Assembly: GCF_038002605.1 (NCBI RefSeq)
Contig: NZ_JBBOCT010000001.1
Span: forward strand, 1,860,001 to 1,924,000
DNA: 64,000 nt
Direction of reading: 5' to 3'
From: Bacillus sp. FSL K6-3431
GTDB lineage: Bacteria; Bacillota; Bacilli; Bacillales; Bacillaceae_C
How positions within the stretch are numbered: the stretch's first letter is position 1; every line of letters begins with the position of its first letter. Shown here piece by piece: positions 42,339 to 50,580 of the stretch. The position numbers were made by a program, and so were the translations under genes. Below the pieces are notes generated by a model. That model was not told the DNA's origin. It did not search any database and saw only the letters and a list, made by a program, of their open reading frames with translations.

Positions 42339-43308
42339 GTATCCCACCTGTTTGCTTCCACCAATGTTCGTTTTCTGTATACCAGCGGATCGTCTCTTCT
42401 ATCCCTTTTTCAAACGTATAGATCGGTTTCCATCCAAGCTCATTTTTAATCTTGCTTGGATCGATTGCATAACGAAAATCATGCCCAAGCCGATCTTTTA
42501 CATATTTAATCTTTTCATTAGAAACCCCCAATTTTTTTACAATCCATTGTGCAATCTCCTTATTCGCTCGCTCATTATGTCCGCCAATATTATATGTTTC
42601 TCCTGCAGCACCTTGATGGATGACAAGATCGATTGCGGAGCAATGATCATGCACATGTAACCAATCTCGTACATTCAGACCATCCCCATATATAGGCAAT
42701 TCTTTCCCTGTCAAAGCATTTGTAATGAGAAGTGGGATTAATTTTTCAGGAAATTGAAATGGTCCATAATTATTGGAACATCTTGTGATATTTACATGTA
42801 AACCATATGTTTCAAAATAGGCCCTAACTAGCAGATCAGCTGAAGCTTTACTTGCGGAATAGGGACTATTTGGTAGTAGCGGACTGTCCTCTGTGAAAAA
42901 GCCTGTTTTACCTAAAGATCCATACACTTCATCTGTAGAAATCTGCACAAATTTTTTGATATTCGCAGATTTTGCTACCTCCAACAAGGAATGTGTTCCT
43001 TCGATGTTACTTTTTATAAATATGCTTGAATGATCAATACTTGTATCCACATGTGATTCCGCAGCAAAATTAACAATTATATCAATATGATGTTCCTGCA
43101 CGATACGCTGAACGAGCTCTACATTCAAAATATCTCCTTTAATAAAGTGATAGCTATCATGATCCTCTACATCTTTTAAATTATCTAAGTTACCCGCATA
43201 TGTTAAAACATCAAAATTTATGAAGCTATATGATGGATATTTGTTGACCATGTACTTAACAAAATTGCTGCCAATAAAACCTGCACCGCCAGTAATTAAT
43301 ATATTCAT
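42331..43308 (-). CDS. rfbB: dTDP-glucose 4,6-dehydratase
   Basis: Forms dTDP-4-keto-6-deoxyglucose. 325 residues; NAD motif TGGAGFIGSNFVKYM, FAAESHVDTSIDHSSIFI, STDEVYGSLG with the dehydratase D-E pair, and the catalytic Y-x-x-x-K in YSASKASADLLV. Separated from rfbC by 3 bases, so the genes are one operon. Confidence 0.97.
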   Translation of the reverse strand: MNILITGGAGFIGSNFVKYMVNKYPSYSFINFDVLTYAGNLDNLKDVEDHDSYHFIKGDILNVELVQRIVQEHHIDIIVNFAAESHVDTSIDHSSIFIKSNIEGTHSLLEVAKSANIKKFVQISTDEVYGSLGKTGFFTEDSPLLPNSPYSASKASADLLVRAYFETYGLHVNITRCSNNYGPFQFPEKLIPLLITNALTGKELPIYGDGLNVRDWLHVHDHCSAIDLVIHQGAAGETYNIGGHNERANKEIAQWIVKKLGVSNEKIKYVKDRLGHDFRYAIDPSKIKNELGWKPIYTFEKGIEETIRWYTENEHWWKQTGGIHE

Positions 43309-43311
43309 TTA

Positions 43312-43869
43312 TTAATCTCCTATAGACATTTTTTCTACCTCAGAAAAGTCTGGTAGTTTTTTGTCTTTTGCTGAAAGAATGGGATTCGTCATTGGCCAGT
43401 CAATATGGAGTTCAGATGTGTTCCAACGTATCCCTCTCTCATGCTCACGAGAATAATACTCGTCAACTTTGTATTGCACCTCGGTATCCCTCACAAGTGT
43501 GCAAAATCCATGGGCAAACCCTTTTGGTACAAATAATTGCCTATGATTGTCTTCTGTTAAGAGAAAACTTTCCCATTTTCCTATTGTTTCCGAATCGGTT
43601 CTAATATCGACAACCACATCATATATCGCCCCCTTCATCACACGCACTAATTTACTCTGTGCCTTCGGGTTTAGCTGGTAATGCAACCCCCGAATCGTTC
43701 CACTTTGATGTGAAAAGGAATGATTATCTTGAATAAATGTACGGCCTATCCCATGCATAGCAAATAAATTTTTATTAAATAATTCAATGAAATAGCCTCG
43801 ATCATCTGTATGTGTCGTCAATTCCACTAACAACACCTCATCAAATGTAGTAGGAATTATTTTCATCAT
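43312..43869 (-). CDS. rfbC: dTDP-4-dehydrorhamnose 3,5-epimerase
   Basis: Cupin-fold epimerase, 185 residues. Landmarks are DDRGYFIELFN, DNHSFSHQSGTIRGLHYQ with the catalytic His region, LVRVMKGAIYDVVVDIR and FVPKGFAHGFCTL. GAGGTGA precedes tandem ATGs at 43869 and 43866; either may be used. Second gene of the operon. Confidence 0.95.
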   Translation of the reverse strand: MMKIIPTTFDEVLLVELTTHTDDRGYFIELFNKNLFAMHGIGRTFIQDNHSFSHQSGTIRGLHYQLNPKAQSKLVRVMKGAIYDVVVDIRTDSETIGKWESFLLTEDNHRQLFVPKGFAHGFCTLVRDTEVQYKVDEYYSREHERGIRWNTSELHIDWPMTNPILSAKDKKLPDFSEVEKMSIGD

Positions 43870-43886
43870 TTTCACCTCAAGCTGTT

Positions 43887-44759
43887 TTAATTATCGTTAT
43901 CTATTAGACTTATTAAATACTTGCCATAGTCGTTATCTTTTAGTAATTCCGCGATTTCGATTAATTTTTCTTTACTTATATACCCTTTTCGATAGGCGAT
44001 TTCTTCAATACAAGCAATTTTTAGTCCTTGACGGCTTTCAAGCGTTTCGATAAATGAAGAAGCTTGACGTAAGGATTCATGCGTCCCAGCATCAAGCCAG
44101 GCAAATCCTCTTCCTAATATTTCAACTTGTAATTCATTTGCTTGCAGATAATAATCATTTATCGAGGTTATTTCTAATTCCCCACGTTCTGAAGGTATTA
44201 CTTGTTTCGCAATATCTACTACTCTATTATCATAAAAATAAAGACCTGTTACTGCATAAGAGGACTTTGGAGCACTTGGTTTTTCCACAATTGATATGGC
44301 CTTCATCTCCTTGTTGAACGCTACTACTGCAAATCTTTTTGGATCCTTGACACTGTATCCAAAAATCACAGCTCCTTTTGTCAGATGTACGGCCCGCTCT
44401 AAGATTTTTGGTAAATCATGCCCGTAATATATATTATCTCCTAAAATAAGTGCAACAGAATCTTGACCAATGAAGTTTTCTCCAATAATAAACGCCTGTG
44501 CTATGCCTTTTGGTTCTTCCTGAATTGCATAAGAAAGATTTATGCCGATCTGAGAGCCATCGCCTAGTAATTTCTTATAAAATGGGAGATCGTCCGGTGT
44601 AGAAATAATTAAAATCTCCCGAATTCCTGCAAGCATTAGAACAGATAAAGGATAGTAAATCATTGGTTTGTCAAATATAGGAAGCATTTGCTTCGAAATT
44701 GCCCTCGTCAACGGATACAATCTAGTTCCACTGCCACCAGCTAAAATGATTCCTTTCAC
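43887..44759 (-). CDS. rfbA: glucose-1-phosphate thymidylyltransferase
   Basis: First step of dTDP-L-rhamnose synthesis, dTTP plus glucose-1-phosphate. 290 residues, nucleotidyltransferase fold: [18 protein letters not shown] at the start, [27 protein letters not shown] with the metal Asp, and [13 protein letters not shown]. The GTG at 44759 with AAAGGATG eight bases before it gives the canonical N-terminus. First gene of rfbA-C-B-D. The sugar could serve cell-wall or spore-surface glycans; no rhamnosyltransferase is intact nearby. Confidence 0.95.
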   Translation of the reverse strand: MKGIILAGGSGTRLYPLTRAISKQMLPIFDKPMIYYPLSVLMLAGIREILIISTPDDLPFYKKLLGDGSQIGINLSYAIQEEPKGIAQAFIIGENFIGQDSVALILGDNIYYGHDLPKILERAVHLTKGAVIFGYSVKDPKRFAVVAFNKEMKAISIVEKPSAPKSSYAVTGLYFYDNRVVDIAKQVIPSERGELEITSINDYYLQANELQVEILGRGFAWLDAGTHESLRQASSFIETLESRQGLKIACIEEIAYRKGYISKEKLIEIAELLKDNDYGKYLISLIDNDN

Positions 44760-44840
44760 AGTTATCACATCCTTTTATCAAATTTTATAGAGAAAATCAA
44801 CAAGCCATTTCATAAAATTAAGGCGGGAAGTGGATTCTTG

Positions 44841-45012
44841 ATCATTATTAGTTTGTTTATAAGTGTAAAAAAAAAGAAGCGATAATTGGAAGATGCTTAG
44901 ATTCAGTACGGGACATAGAAGATAAGATCATTATTATTGATACTGGACCAATAGACGATACGAAGTAAATTGTCAGCAAGTATACTAGTTTATATTCTGT
45001 GGTTAGATTATG
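44841..45012 (+). pseudogene. family 2 glycosyltransferase fragment
   Basis: Translated in two frames joined at a poly-A run near 44868, it reads I-I-S-L-F-I-S-V-K-K then K-E-A-I-I-G-R-C-L-D-S-V, followed by DKIIIIDTGPIDDTK, a TAA and I-V-S-K-Y-T. This matches the N-terminal donor-binding region of GT2 enzymes (consensus NEE-x-IGRCLDSV and VDTGSTDxTK). Frameshift, stop and truncation show it is dead. The gap on either side (44760-45214) holds nothing else. Confidence 0.7.
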
Positions 45013-45214
45013 ATACATTTATTTTCTGATGACCACTTACATAATTGCTATGACATAGTTCGTTAATGCTAGCTCATTATAAATGAGTATAATAATACTC
45101 ATTTTCAACTTAGCCCCACCTTTTTAAAATCCTTTTACATTTATATGTGCGAACCATCGTTTTATGAAATACGCTCGCTGATGATAGTCTGAAATGCACA
45201 ATGCTGTCTATGAA

Positions 45215-45261
45215 ATAAATGAAGGAAGGCTGTCTATTTTAGACAGCCTTCCTTCATTTAT
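45215..45261 (-). terminator. terminator of ydaT
   Basis: A 22-bp perfect stem (ATAAATGAAGGAAGGCTGTC and complement) with a TTT-rich loop, overlapping the stop codon of the gene on the minus strand. Confidence 0.85.
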
Positions 45262-45623
45262 TCATAAAGTCTCTGAGAAACGTCACCGTTCTCCGTATAG
45301 ATAATGAGTACACCTTCGTGATCAGTCACATACTCTTTCGCCTTTTCAAGGAGACTTGCTTTCGTATCTTCTCGCTTGATCGCTCGTTTACCATCCTTTT
45401 TCTTCAATACCCAGTTTTCGTTTTCAGCCCTAACATGATACTCAGGTCGATGATAATCATCGCCTTCCACATATTTACGCGCCTGAGCGATTCCAATCGA
45501 TATCGCTCTACTTTCTTCTTTATTGTCCCTCAGAACCGCATTGGCAATTTCAATCGCTTTATTTCGAACATCATCTGAAAGATTTTTCATTGAGTCGGGA
45601 TAATTGTTTTTTGACCAAGGCAT
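45258..45623 (-). CDS. ydaT: YdaT-like DUF2188 protein
   Basis: 121 residues starting M-P-W-S-K-N-N-Y-P-D-S-M-K-N-L, the signature of the YdaT N-terminal domain, which shares the ChaB-like W-x-x-x-x-Y-P-x-S pattern. A DUF2188-like C-terminal domain follows (ENWVLKKKDGKRAIKRED ... EGVLIIYTENGDVSQ). Function is not established; B. subtilis YdaT is a general-stress protein. AGAAGGAGTG precedes the ATG at 45623. Confidence 0.82.
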   Translation of the reverse strand: MPWSKNNYPDSMKNLSDDVRNKAIEIANAVLRDNKEESRAISIGIAQARKYVEGDDYHRPEYHVRAENENWVLKKKDGKRAIKREDTKASLLEKAKEYVTDHEGVLIIYTENGDVSQRLYE

Positions 45624-45689
45624 GAAAAAACACTCCTTCTTCCTTTTACTATTCCAATTCCCGCTCTCAACGACTCTAAACAATGAAGC

Positions 45690-46079
45690 TTATGGTTTCT
45701 TAACTGGAACAACTGCTATTGTACATCTCGATACACAAATAAGCTGTTCCTCTTCATCTTTTATTTTAATATCCCATACCATGGTACTTTTACCATGATG
45801 TAAAACTTCAGCTATAGCCGTAACAATACCATCCTTTTTAGATCGAATATGGTTCGCATTAATTTCAAGACCAAAACAAATTTCTTTTTCTAAGTCAATC
45901 ATCGCTGATGCTCCAACACTTGCCACTGTTTCTGCTAACGCTACAGATGCTCCTCCATGTAAATACCCAAATGGCTGTCTTGTCCGTTCGTCTACTGGCA
46001 TTGTAGCAACCACTCGACCTATTCCTATATCAATAAACTCCATTCCAAGCGCTTTAATTAACGTGTTTTTATTGTTCAT
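45690..46079 (-). CDS. menI: hotdog-fold thioesterase, probable DHNA-CoA hydrolase
   Basis: 129 residues. The sequence resembles E. coli YdiI/MenI in its core: ATMPVDERTRQPFGYLHGGA, ASVALAETVASVGA with the catalytic Glu after H-G-G, and GLEINANHIRSKKDG. MenI hydrolyses 1,4-dihydroxy-2-naphthoyl-CoA, the step between MenB and MenA; the B. subtilis counterpart is YuxO. It lies 40 kb from the men operon, next to yuiF as in B. subtilis. GTGGAGTGATC precedes the ATG at 46079. Relatives act on other acyl-CoAs, so the substrate is inferred. Confidence 0.82.
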   Translation of the reverse strand: MNNKNTLIKALGMEFIDIGIGRVVATMPVDERTRQPFGYLHGGASVALAETVASVGASAMIDLEKEICFGLEINANHIRSKKDGIVTAIAEVLHHGKSTMVWDIKIKDEEEQLICVSRCTIAVVPVKKP

Positions 46080-46185
46080 TTTGATCACTCCACATTATGT
46101 ATTCATATATATGTTATTCTCTTTAAATGAAAGAAAGCCTGCAAAAATAAAACAGCCCCCCGAAATCAGAGAGCCTCTAATGCAC

Positions 46186-46431
46186 CTAATAACCGTATGG
46201 TCCCGGTGGACGTCCGTTTCCGTATCCATATCCGTACGGATATGGATTGGGCCCTGGACCCCCATATGGATAATAGGGCGCTGGTGGTGGGTATGGATAA
46301 TAGGGACGCGGACGAAATAAAGAAGCGCCAATGCCACCGCCAAGCAAACCTCCGACGAATCCTCCCAATAGTGGTGCGCCAAAGAAAAAGCGATTATTAT
46401 TATATGGTACTGGACCGCGATAATAATTCAT
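46186..46431 (-). CDS. Pro/Tyr/Gly-rich small protein, possibly spore-coat or surface
   Basis: 81 residues. A glycine-rich hydrophobic middle (APLLGGFVGGLLGGGIGASL) is flanked by an N-terminal M-N-Y-Y-R-G-P-V-P-Y-N-N-N-R and a low-complexity tail of Y-P-x-P-P and P-Y-G-Y-G-Y-G-N-G units ending in P-Y-G-Y. Proteins of this composition occur in spore coats of Bacillus, but no motif proves it. GGGAGGAAACATAAA precedes the ATG at 46431. Confidence 0.75.
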   Translation of the reverse strand: MNYYRGPVPYNNNRFFFGAPLLGGFVGGLLGGGIGASLFRPRPYYPYPPPAPYYPYGGPGPNPYPYGYGYGNGRPPGPYGY

Positions 46432-46533
46432 TTTATGTTTCCTCCCTTGCATCTGAGCTAATAGCCCTTCTATATCTATTTATGCGGCAATGAGGGAGAT
46501 GGCATGGGCAAATTAATACTTTCCTATTACTTT

Positions 46534-47850
46534 CTATAAAATCATCGCTGCAAACCAACCAAACAATATGAGTGGAATATTATAATGTAGAAATGTCGGT
46601 ACACATGAATCCCAAATATGATTATGCTGACCATCTGCATTCAAACCAGCTGTTGGCCCTAATGTACTGTCAGATGCTGGCGAACCTGCATCTCCTAGCG
46701 CAGCGGCTGTTCCTACTAGACTAATTGTTGCCAATGGGCTAAAGCCAAGCTCTAATGCCAGCGGAACGAAAATAGTTGCGATAATCGGAATTGTTGAAAA
46801 CGATGAACCTATTCCCATTGTTACGAGTAGACCTACGATCAACATCAACAAAGCCCCAAGAGAACGATTGTCACCAATTAAATTAGCCGAGCTTTTCACA
46901 AGACTTTCTACATCCCCCGTTGCAGCTACTACCTCGGCAAAACCTGAAGCAGCAATCATTACAAAACCGATAAAAGCCATCATTTGCATACCTTGCGTTA
47001 AAAGAGAATCTGCTTCCTTCCATTTGACCGAACCAGTTATATACAGAACAAGAATTCCTGATAAAGCTCCGAAAATCATCGATCCCGTCTCAATTTGAAT
47101 TATAACTGTCGCAATTATAGCGATGATAGAAAAGATAATTCCTCGTTTCGTATACGTTTGATCGGCATTTTCCTCCATTACAGCCTTTTGCTTATATACT
47201 CGAGGTTTACGATAGGAAATAAAAATCGCGACCAACAACCCGACTGCCATTCCTGCTACTGGAATAATCATTGTCCCAGTAATATCAGAAACATCCATTT
47301 GGAGACCGCTCTTTTCAATATTTTCAGCAAGAAGTTGATGGAAAAGCTGACCGAAACCGACTGGAAGTAATATATATGGTGCGGTTAAACCAAATGTTAG
47401 TACACAGGCGATTAAGCGCCTATCAATTTGATATTCATTCATAATATAAAGAAGAGGTGGAATAAGTAATGGAATAAAAGCAATATGAATCGGAATTAAG
47501 TTTTGGGAGAAACAAGCAATAAGTAAAATGACAAAAACAAGTAATGCTTTCGATAATGCTTTTCCTTTTGTATCACCTTGTTTGCTTACTGCTCTTAAAA
47601 CATTATCTACAAGCCATTTTGGCAATCCGGTATAAGAAATGGCGACAGCAAATCCACCAAGAAGTGCATAGCTTAATGCAATATTAGCTCCTCCTCCAAC
47701 CCCACCTGAAAAGGCATCTATAATATCTTTTACATTTAATCCACCCGAGAGTCCACCCACAAGAGCTCCAGCAATTAAAGCAAAGACGACGTTAACCCTC
47801 AATAAACTAAGAATAAGCATAATTAGTACAGCAACAACAACAGCATTCAT
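46534..47850 (-). CDS. yuiF: YuiF, NhaC-like ion transporter family membrane protein
   Basis: 438 residues with about eleven or twelve membrane helices, the Na+/H+ antiporter-like ArsB/NhaC group. Landmarks are LVGGLSGGLNVKDIIDAFSG, QNLIPIHIAFIPLLIPPLL and near the C-terminus LGDAGSPASDSTLGPTAGLN, a family signature with likely ion-binding polar residues. The substrate is not certain. GAAAGGAGTC precedes the ATG at 47850. In B. subtilis it lies between yuxO and pepA; here about 2.7 kb of accessory DNA separates it from pepA. Confidence 0.88.
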   Translation of the reverse strand: MNAVVVAVLIMLILSLLRVNVVFALIAGALVGGLSGGLNVKDIIDAFSGGVGGGANIALSYALLGGFAVAISYTGLPKWLVDNVLRAVSKQGDTKGKALSKALLVFVILLIACFSQNLIPIHIAFIPLLIPPLLYIMNEYQIDRRLIACVLTFGLTAPYILLPVGFGQLFHQLLAENIEKSGLQMDVSDITGTMIIPVAGMAVGLLVAIFISYRKPRVYKQKAVMEENADQTYTKRGIIFSIIAIIATVIIQIETGSMIFGALSGILVLYITGSVKWKEADSLLTQGMQMMAFIGFVMIAASGFAEVVAATGDVESLVKSSANLIGDNRSLGALLMLIVGLLVTMGIGSSFSTIPIIATIFVPLALELGFSPLATISLVGTAAALGDAGSPASDSTLGPTAGLNADGQHNHIWDSCVPTFLHYNIPLILFGWFAAMIL

Positions 47851-48533
47851 AAAAAGACTCCTTTCAATCTCATTGCAACTCTTTACCTCGCTAAATTGGT
47901 AGAGTGCTAAACACAATATTTAGCATACACCGCATCCTAGCTACTGTCAATGAGTTTTTTGAAGTTTATTGAGTATGCTAAAAAAGCAAGCTGTACTTAA
48001 GCCGAGTGGCTTATAAATCGCTATGAGTGGACAGTAAAAGGTTGAAAATACGTATTTATTCCCTGAACCCATCACATCCTACGGATTTCTATTTATTCCT
48101 AGTGTGGGAGATTCTTTAATTCTTAATGGTTGGGGTTACATAGTAGGTCGAAATGAATTTAGCTAGGAACAAGAAATAACTAAAATCAAAATCATATGCA
48201 CTCGTCAAAGTAAAAAACGGAAATAGCTTTTAAAGACGTGATATACATCTCTTTTTATTGCACATAATTGGTCTTATATGCTAGGTAGTATTAGAATCAT
48301 GGAGTTTTCACACAAAAACACCCTTGAATATTAAGTTCAAGAGTGCTTTAAAAAGAGTTTTTTCGATTAAATCACTTATCTTTTTTAAACCAAATAGACA
48401 CTTCAGGGTAGTAACCACCGAACTAACTATTCGCACTAATCTCTAATCACAACAGGCATCCCGACTTCCATAGACTTTTTCTCGTCTTATGTTAGATGTA
48501 AGAAAGAAAAGAAATCTTTGTACAATTTCATTA
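47851..48533. other. gap without intact genes
   Basis: I see no complete reading frame. An imperfect terminator-like hairpin (CACCCTTGAA / TTCAAGAGTG) lies at 48318-48346. On the minus strand around 48385-48425 a fragment reads G-G-Y-Y-P-E-V-S-I-W-F-K-K-D-K and a stop, possibly the end of a GyrI-like effector-binding protein, but too short to call. Confidence 0.4.
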
Positions 48534-48856
48534 TTAACCGAGTGTTAGAAAACCGACAAAGGGCAACACATATTTTAAGTTAGCCAGGGCTCCTTTACCC
48601 AAAGCAACCAAATCGGCTTCACCATTCTCAATGATCTCCTCCGCTCTTTCCGGATTCTCTAAATGACCGTTCGCAATTACAGGTATTTCCCCGTATTTTT
48701 TTGCGAGAGAAGCAAGTCATGCTTCGCTTGTATCGAATGCGGGCTTCCATGCTTCGTATTCCGTAACATGAATAAAATCAAGACCTGATTGCCCTAATTG
48801 ACCAAAATTGATTTCAGCATCTTGTTCTTTTCCTGCCCACTTATGATTTGGACCGT
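48534..48856 (-). pseudogene. NADH:flavin oxidoreductase (old yellow enzyme) C-terminal remnant
   Basis: The minus-strand frame reads GPNHKWAGKEQDAEINFG, LDFIHVTEYEAWKPAFDTSE, an in-frame TGA, then LASLAKKYGEIPVIANGHLE and EADLVALGKGALANLKYV before a TAA. The block IPVIANG...ADLVALGKGALAN is the FMN-phosphate-binding end of old-yellow-enzyme oxidoreductases. The N-terminal two thirds are missing and the internal stop confirms loss of function. Confidence 0.75.
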
Positions 48857-48945
48857 TTTTGTGACAGTGACTTTATGATATTCTATTAGAGTATATCACC
48901 ACATTTTTACATATAAACCACGCTAACAACTTTATTATCATGAAA

Positions 48946-48986
48946 CAAAAAGGCATCCGAATAGGTCTATTCGGATGCCTTTTGTC
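48946..48986 (-). terminator. terminator of the Lrp-family gene
   Basis: ACAAAAGGCATCCGAATA / TATTCGGATGCCTTTTTGT, a long near-perfect stem with GACC loop. Confidence 0.85.
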
Positions 48987-48992
48987 TACAAT

Positions 48993-49433
48993 CTAAAATT
49001 CAAGACTGCCTTTAATAAATGGTTTATATTCCACAACAGAAGATAATTTTATTAAGGTAGACGGTTCCCCGTAAGGTAAAGTAGCATCAATAAATTCTTC
49101 AAGTATTTTCACTGATTCCGTTACAACTTTTACTAAATAACTAAACTGACCTGCTAATCGATGGCATTCTACTACTATTGGATGTTCTTTGCAAAAATCT
49201 CTGAATTTTTTTCCTTGTTTCGTGTCGAATAAAATAAATGCTGTTACATTTTTATTGAGTTTTTCAGGATCAATGATAGCCCTATACCCTTTTATAACTT
49301 CTTTATCTTCTAGTTTTTTTACTCTTTCATTTGTTGCAGGAGTTGAAAGTCCAATCTTCTTTCCTAGTTCTGTCATTGATATTCGAGCATTTTCCTGAAG
49401 TTGGCTAAGAATGCTTTGATCGATTTCGTCCAA
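48993..49433 (-). CDS. Lrp/AsnC-family transcriptional regulator
   Basis: 146 residues: an N-terminal winged helix-turn-helix (SMTELGKKIGLSTPATNERVKKLED, residues about 19-45, quoted in part) and a C-terminal RAM ligand/oligomer domain (FILFDTKQGKKF ... AGQFSYLVKVVTESVKILEE). Such proteins sense amino acids. The start is TTG at 49433 after AAAGGAGCGTG. The target is unknown; the divergent GNAT gene is an obvious candidate by position. Confidence 0.9.
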   Translation of the reverse strand: MDEIDQSILSQLQENARISMTELGKKIGLSTPATNERVKKLEDKEVIKGYRAIIDPEKLNKNVTAFILFDTKQGKKFRDFCKEHPIVVECHRLAGQFSYLVKVVTESVKILEEFIDATLPYGEPSTLIKLSSVVEYKPFIKGSLEF

Positions 49434-49593
49434 GGTATCACGCTCCTTTACATTAAAAATTAAAGTATAAGTATATTATTAAAGTTTATAATAAGGAATT
49501 TTTCGAAACAACCTTAATATAGATATGTATTTAGAATAATATAACATATAGAATTGTAATTACTAAATATAAATATGAAATGAGGAAAAGGTA

Positions 49594-50190
49594 TTGTTAA
49601 AAGTGGTGAATGAATTTTATAACAACCAAATAGTTTTAGAAAATCGTCTTGTTAAGTTAATTCCATTTGAAGAAAAATACAAAAAGCAGTTAAAAAATAT
49701 CATTTATGATGAAGAGGTTTACTATACTATAGAGTGTAAAAATGATGCAGAACTCGACACGTACATAGATGAATCCATTAATCAAAGAATGTTGGGCTTT
49801 TCATATCCTTTTTTAGTGATTGATAAAAGAACCAATGAAATTGCTGGTTCAACAAGGTTTGGACATATTCAGTTTAATAATAAGCGATTGGAAATTGGAT
49901 GGACTTGGTACGGTAAGCCATATAGAGGAACTGGATTAAATAAAGCATGTAAATTTGAACTATTAAAATATGCATTTGAAATTATGAATTTTAAAAGGGT
50001 ACAATTTAGTGCTGATATTAGAAATATTCGTTCACAAAAGGCAATTCAAAAGTTGGGAGCAACAAAAGAAGGAGTTTTTAGAGCAAATTATATGGATACA
50101 TCTGGAGTAAGCAGAGATGATGTATACTTTAGCATTATTCATACAGAATGGAACGATATTAAAAGAAATGTGTTTAAAGAGTTTATTTAA
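49594..50190 (+). CDS. GNAT-family N-acetyltransferase (RimJ/RimL type)
   Basis: 198 residues. The acetyl-CoA-binding region is seen as EIGWTWYGKPYRGTGLNKA (the R-G-x-G-x-N/G loop), and the terminal motif is KRVQFSADIRNIRSQKAI with KLGATKEGVFR, as in ribosomal-protein and amino-acid acetyltransferases. The substrate is unknown. TTG at 49594 with GAGGAAAAGG before it; GTG at 49603 or 49606 would be alternatives. It is AT-rich compared with the backbone genes, in an accessory stretch. Confidence 0.85.
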   Translation: MLKVVNEFYNNQIVLENRLVKLIPFEEKYKKQLKNIIYDEEVYYTIECKNDAELDTYIDESINQRMLGFSYPFLVIDKRTNEIAGSTRFGHIQFNNKRLEIGWTWYGKPYRGTGLNKACKFELLKYAFEIMNFKRVQFSADIRNIRSQKAIQKLGATKEGVFRANYMDTSGVSRDDVYFSIIHTEWNDIKRNVFKEFI

Positions 50191-50220
50191 TTATTCAACA
50201 AACTGTCGTTTATTAAACAA

Positions 50221-50566
50221 CATGACGAACCAATATATTTTAATTAGTGAGCAAGCATATACTTATGCAAGAGTATGGCGCTTTAAACCTGTCTTATTTA
50301 CAAGCCAAACTCCTAAAAGCAAAGTAATTGATGAAGCCCTGAAAACATTTGGAGTCGAACGATCCTTGAGCATGAAGATTGCCCCTACGATAACTTGGTA
50401 GCGGAAGTGATATTCAAAGTATTTAAGACAGAGTTTGCGAATGGTGCACACTTTCATCTAGAAGAACTTGAACTGGATGATTATGTGCATTGGTACAATA
50501 AAATTAGATTCCATGGAACGTTAGGTTACAAAAGCCCCTTCATGAATTCTTTGTTAAAAGATAATG
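50221..50566 (+). pseudogene. IS3-family transposase (orfB) C-terminal remnant
   Basis: One frame gives VIDEALKTFGVERSLSMK; after a frameshift near 50370 the next frame reads CPYDNLVAEVIFKVFKTEFA and DYVHWYNKIRFHGTLGYKSP. The pattern S-M-x-x-C-P-Y-D-N ... H-W-Y-N-x-x-R-x-H-G-x-L-G-Y-x-S-P is the end of the DDE integrase core in IS150-group IS3 transposases. The N-terminal part, orfA and inverted repeats are absent. Confidence 0.8.
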
Positions 50567-50580
50567 AAGGGGTTTCTGTT

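Noticed and set aside
48385..48470. Fragment of a GyrI-like effector-binding protein on the minus strand
   Set aside because: Only about 15 residues resemble the family end; too little to call a pseudogene.
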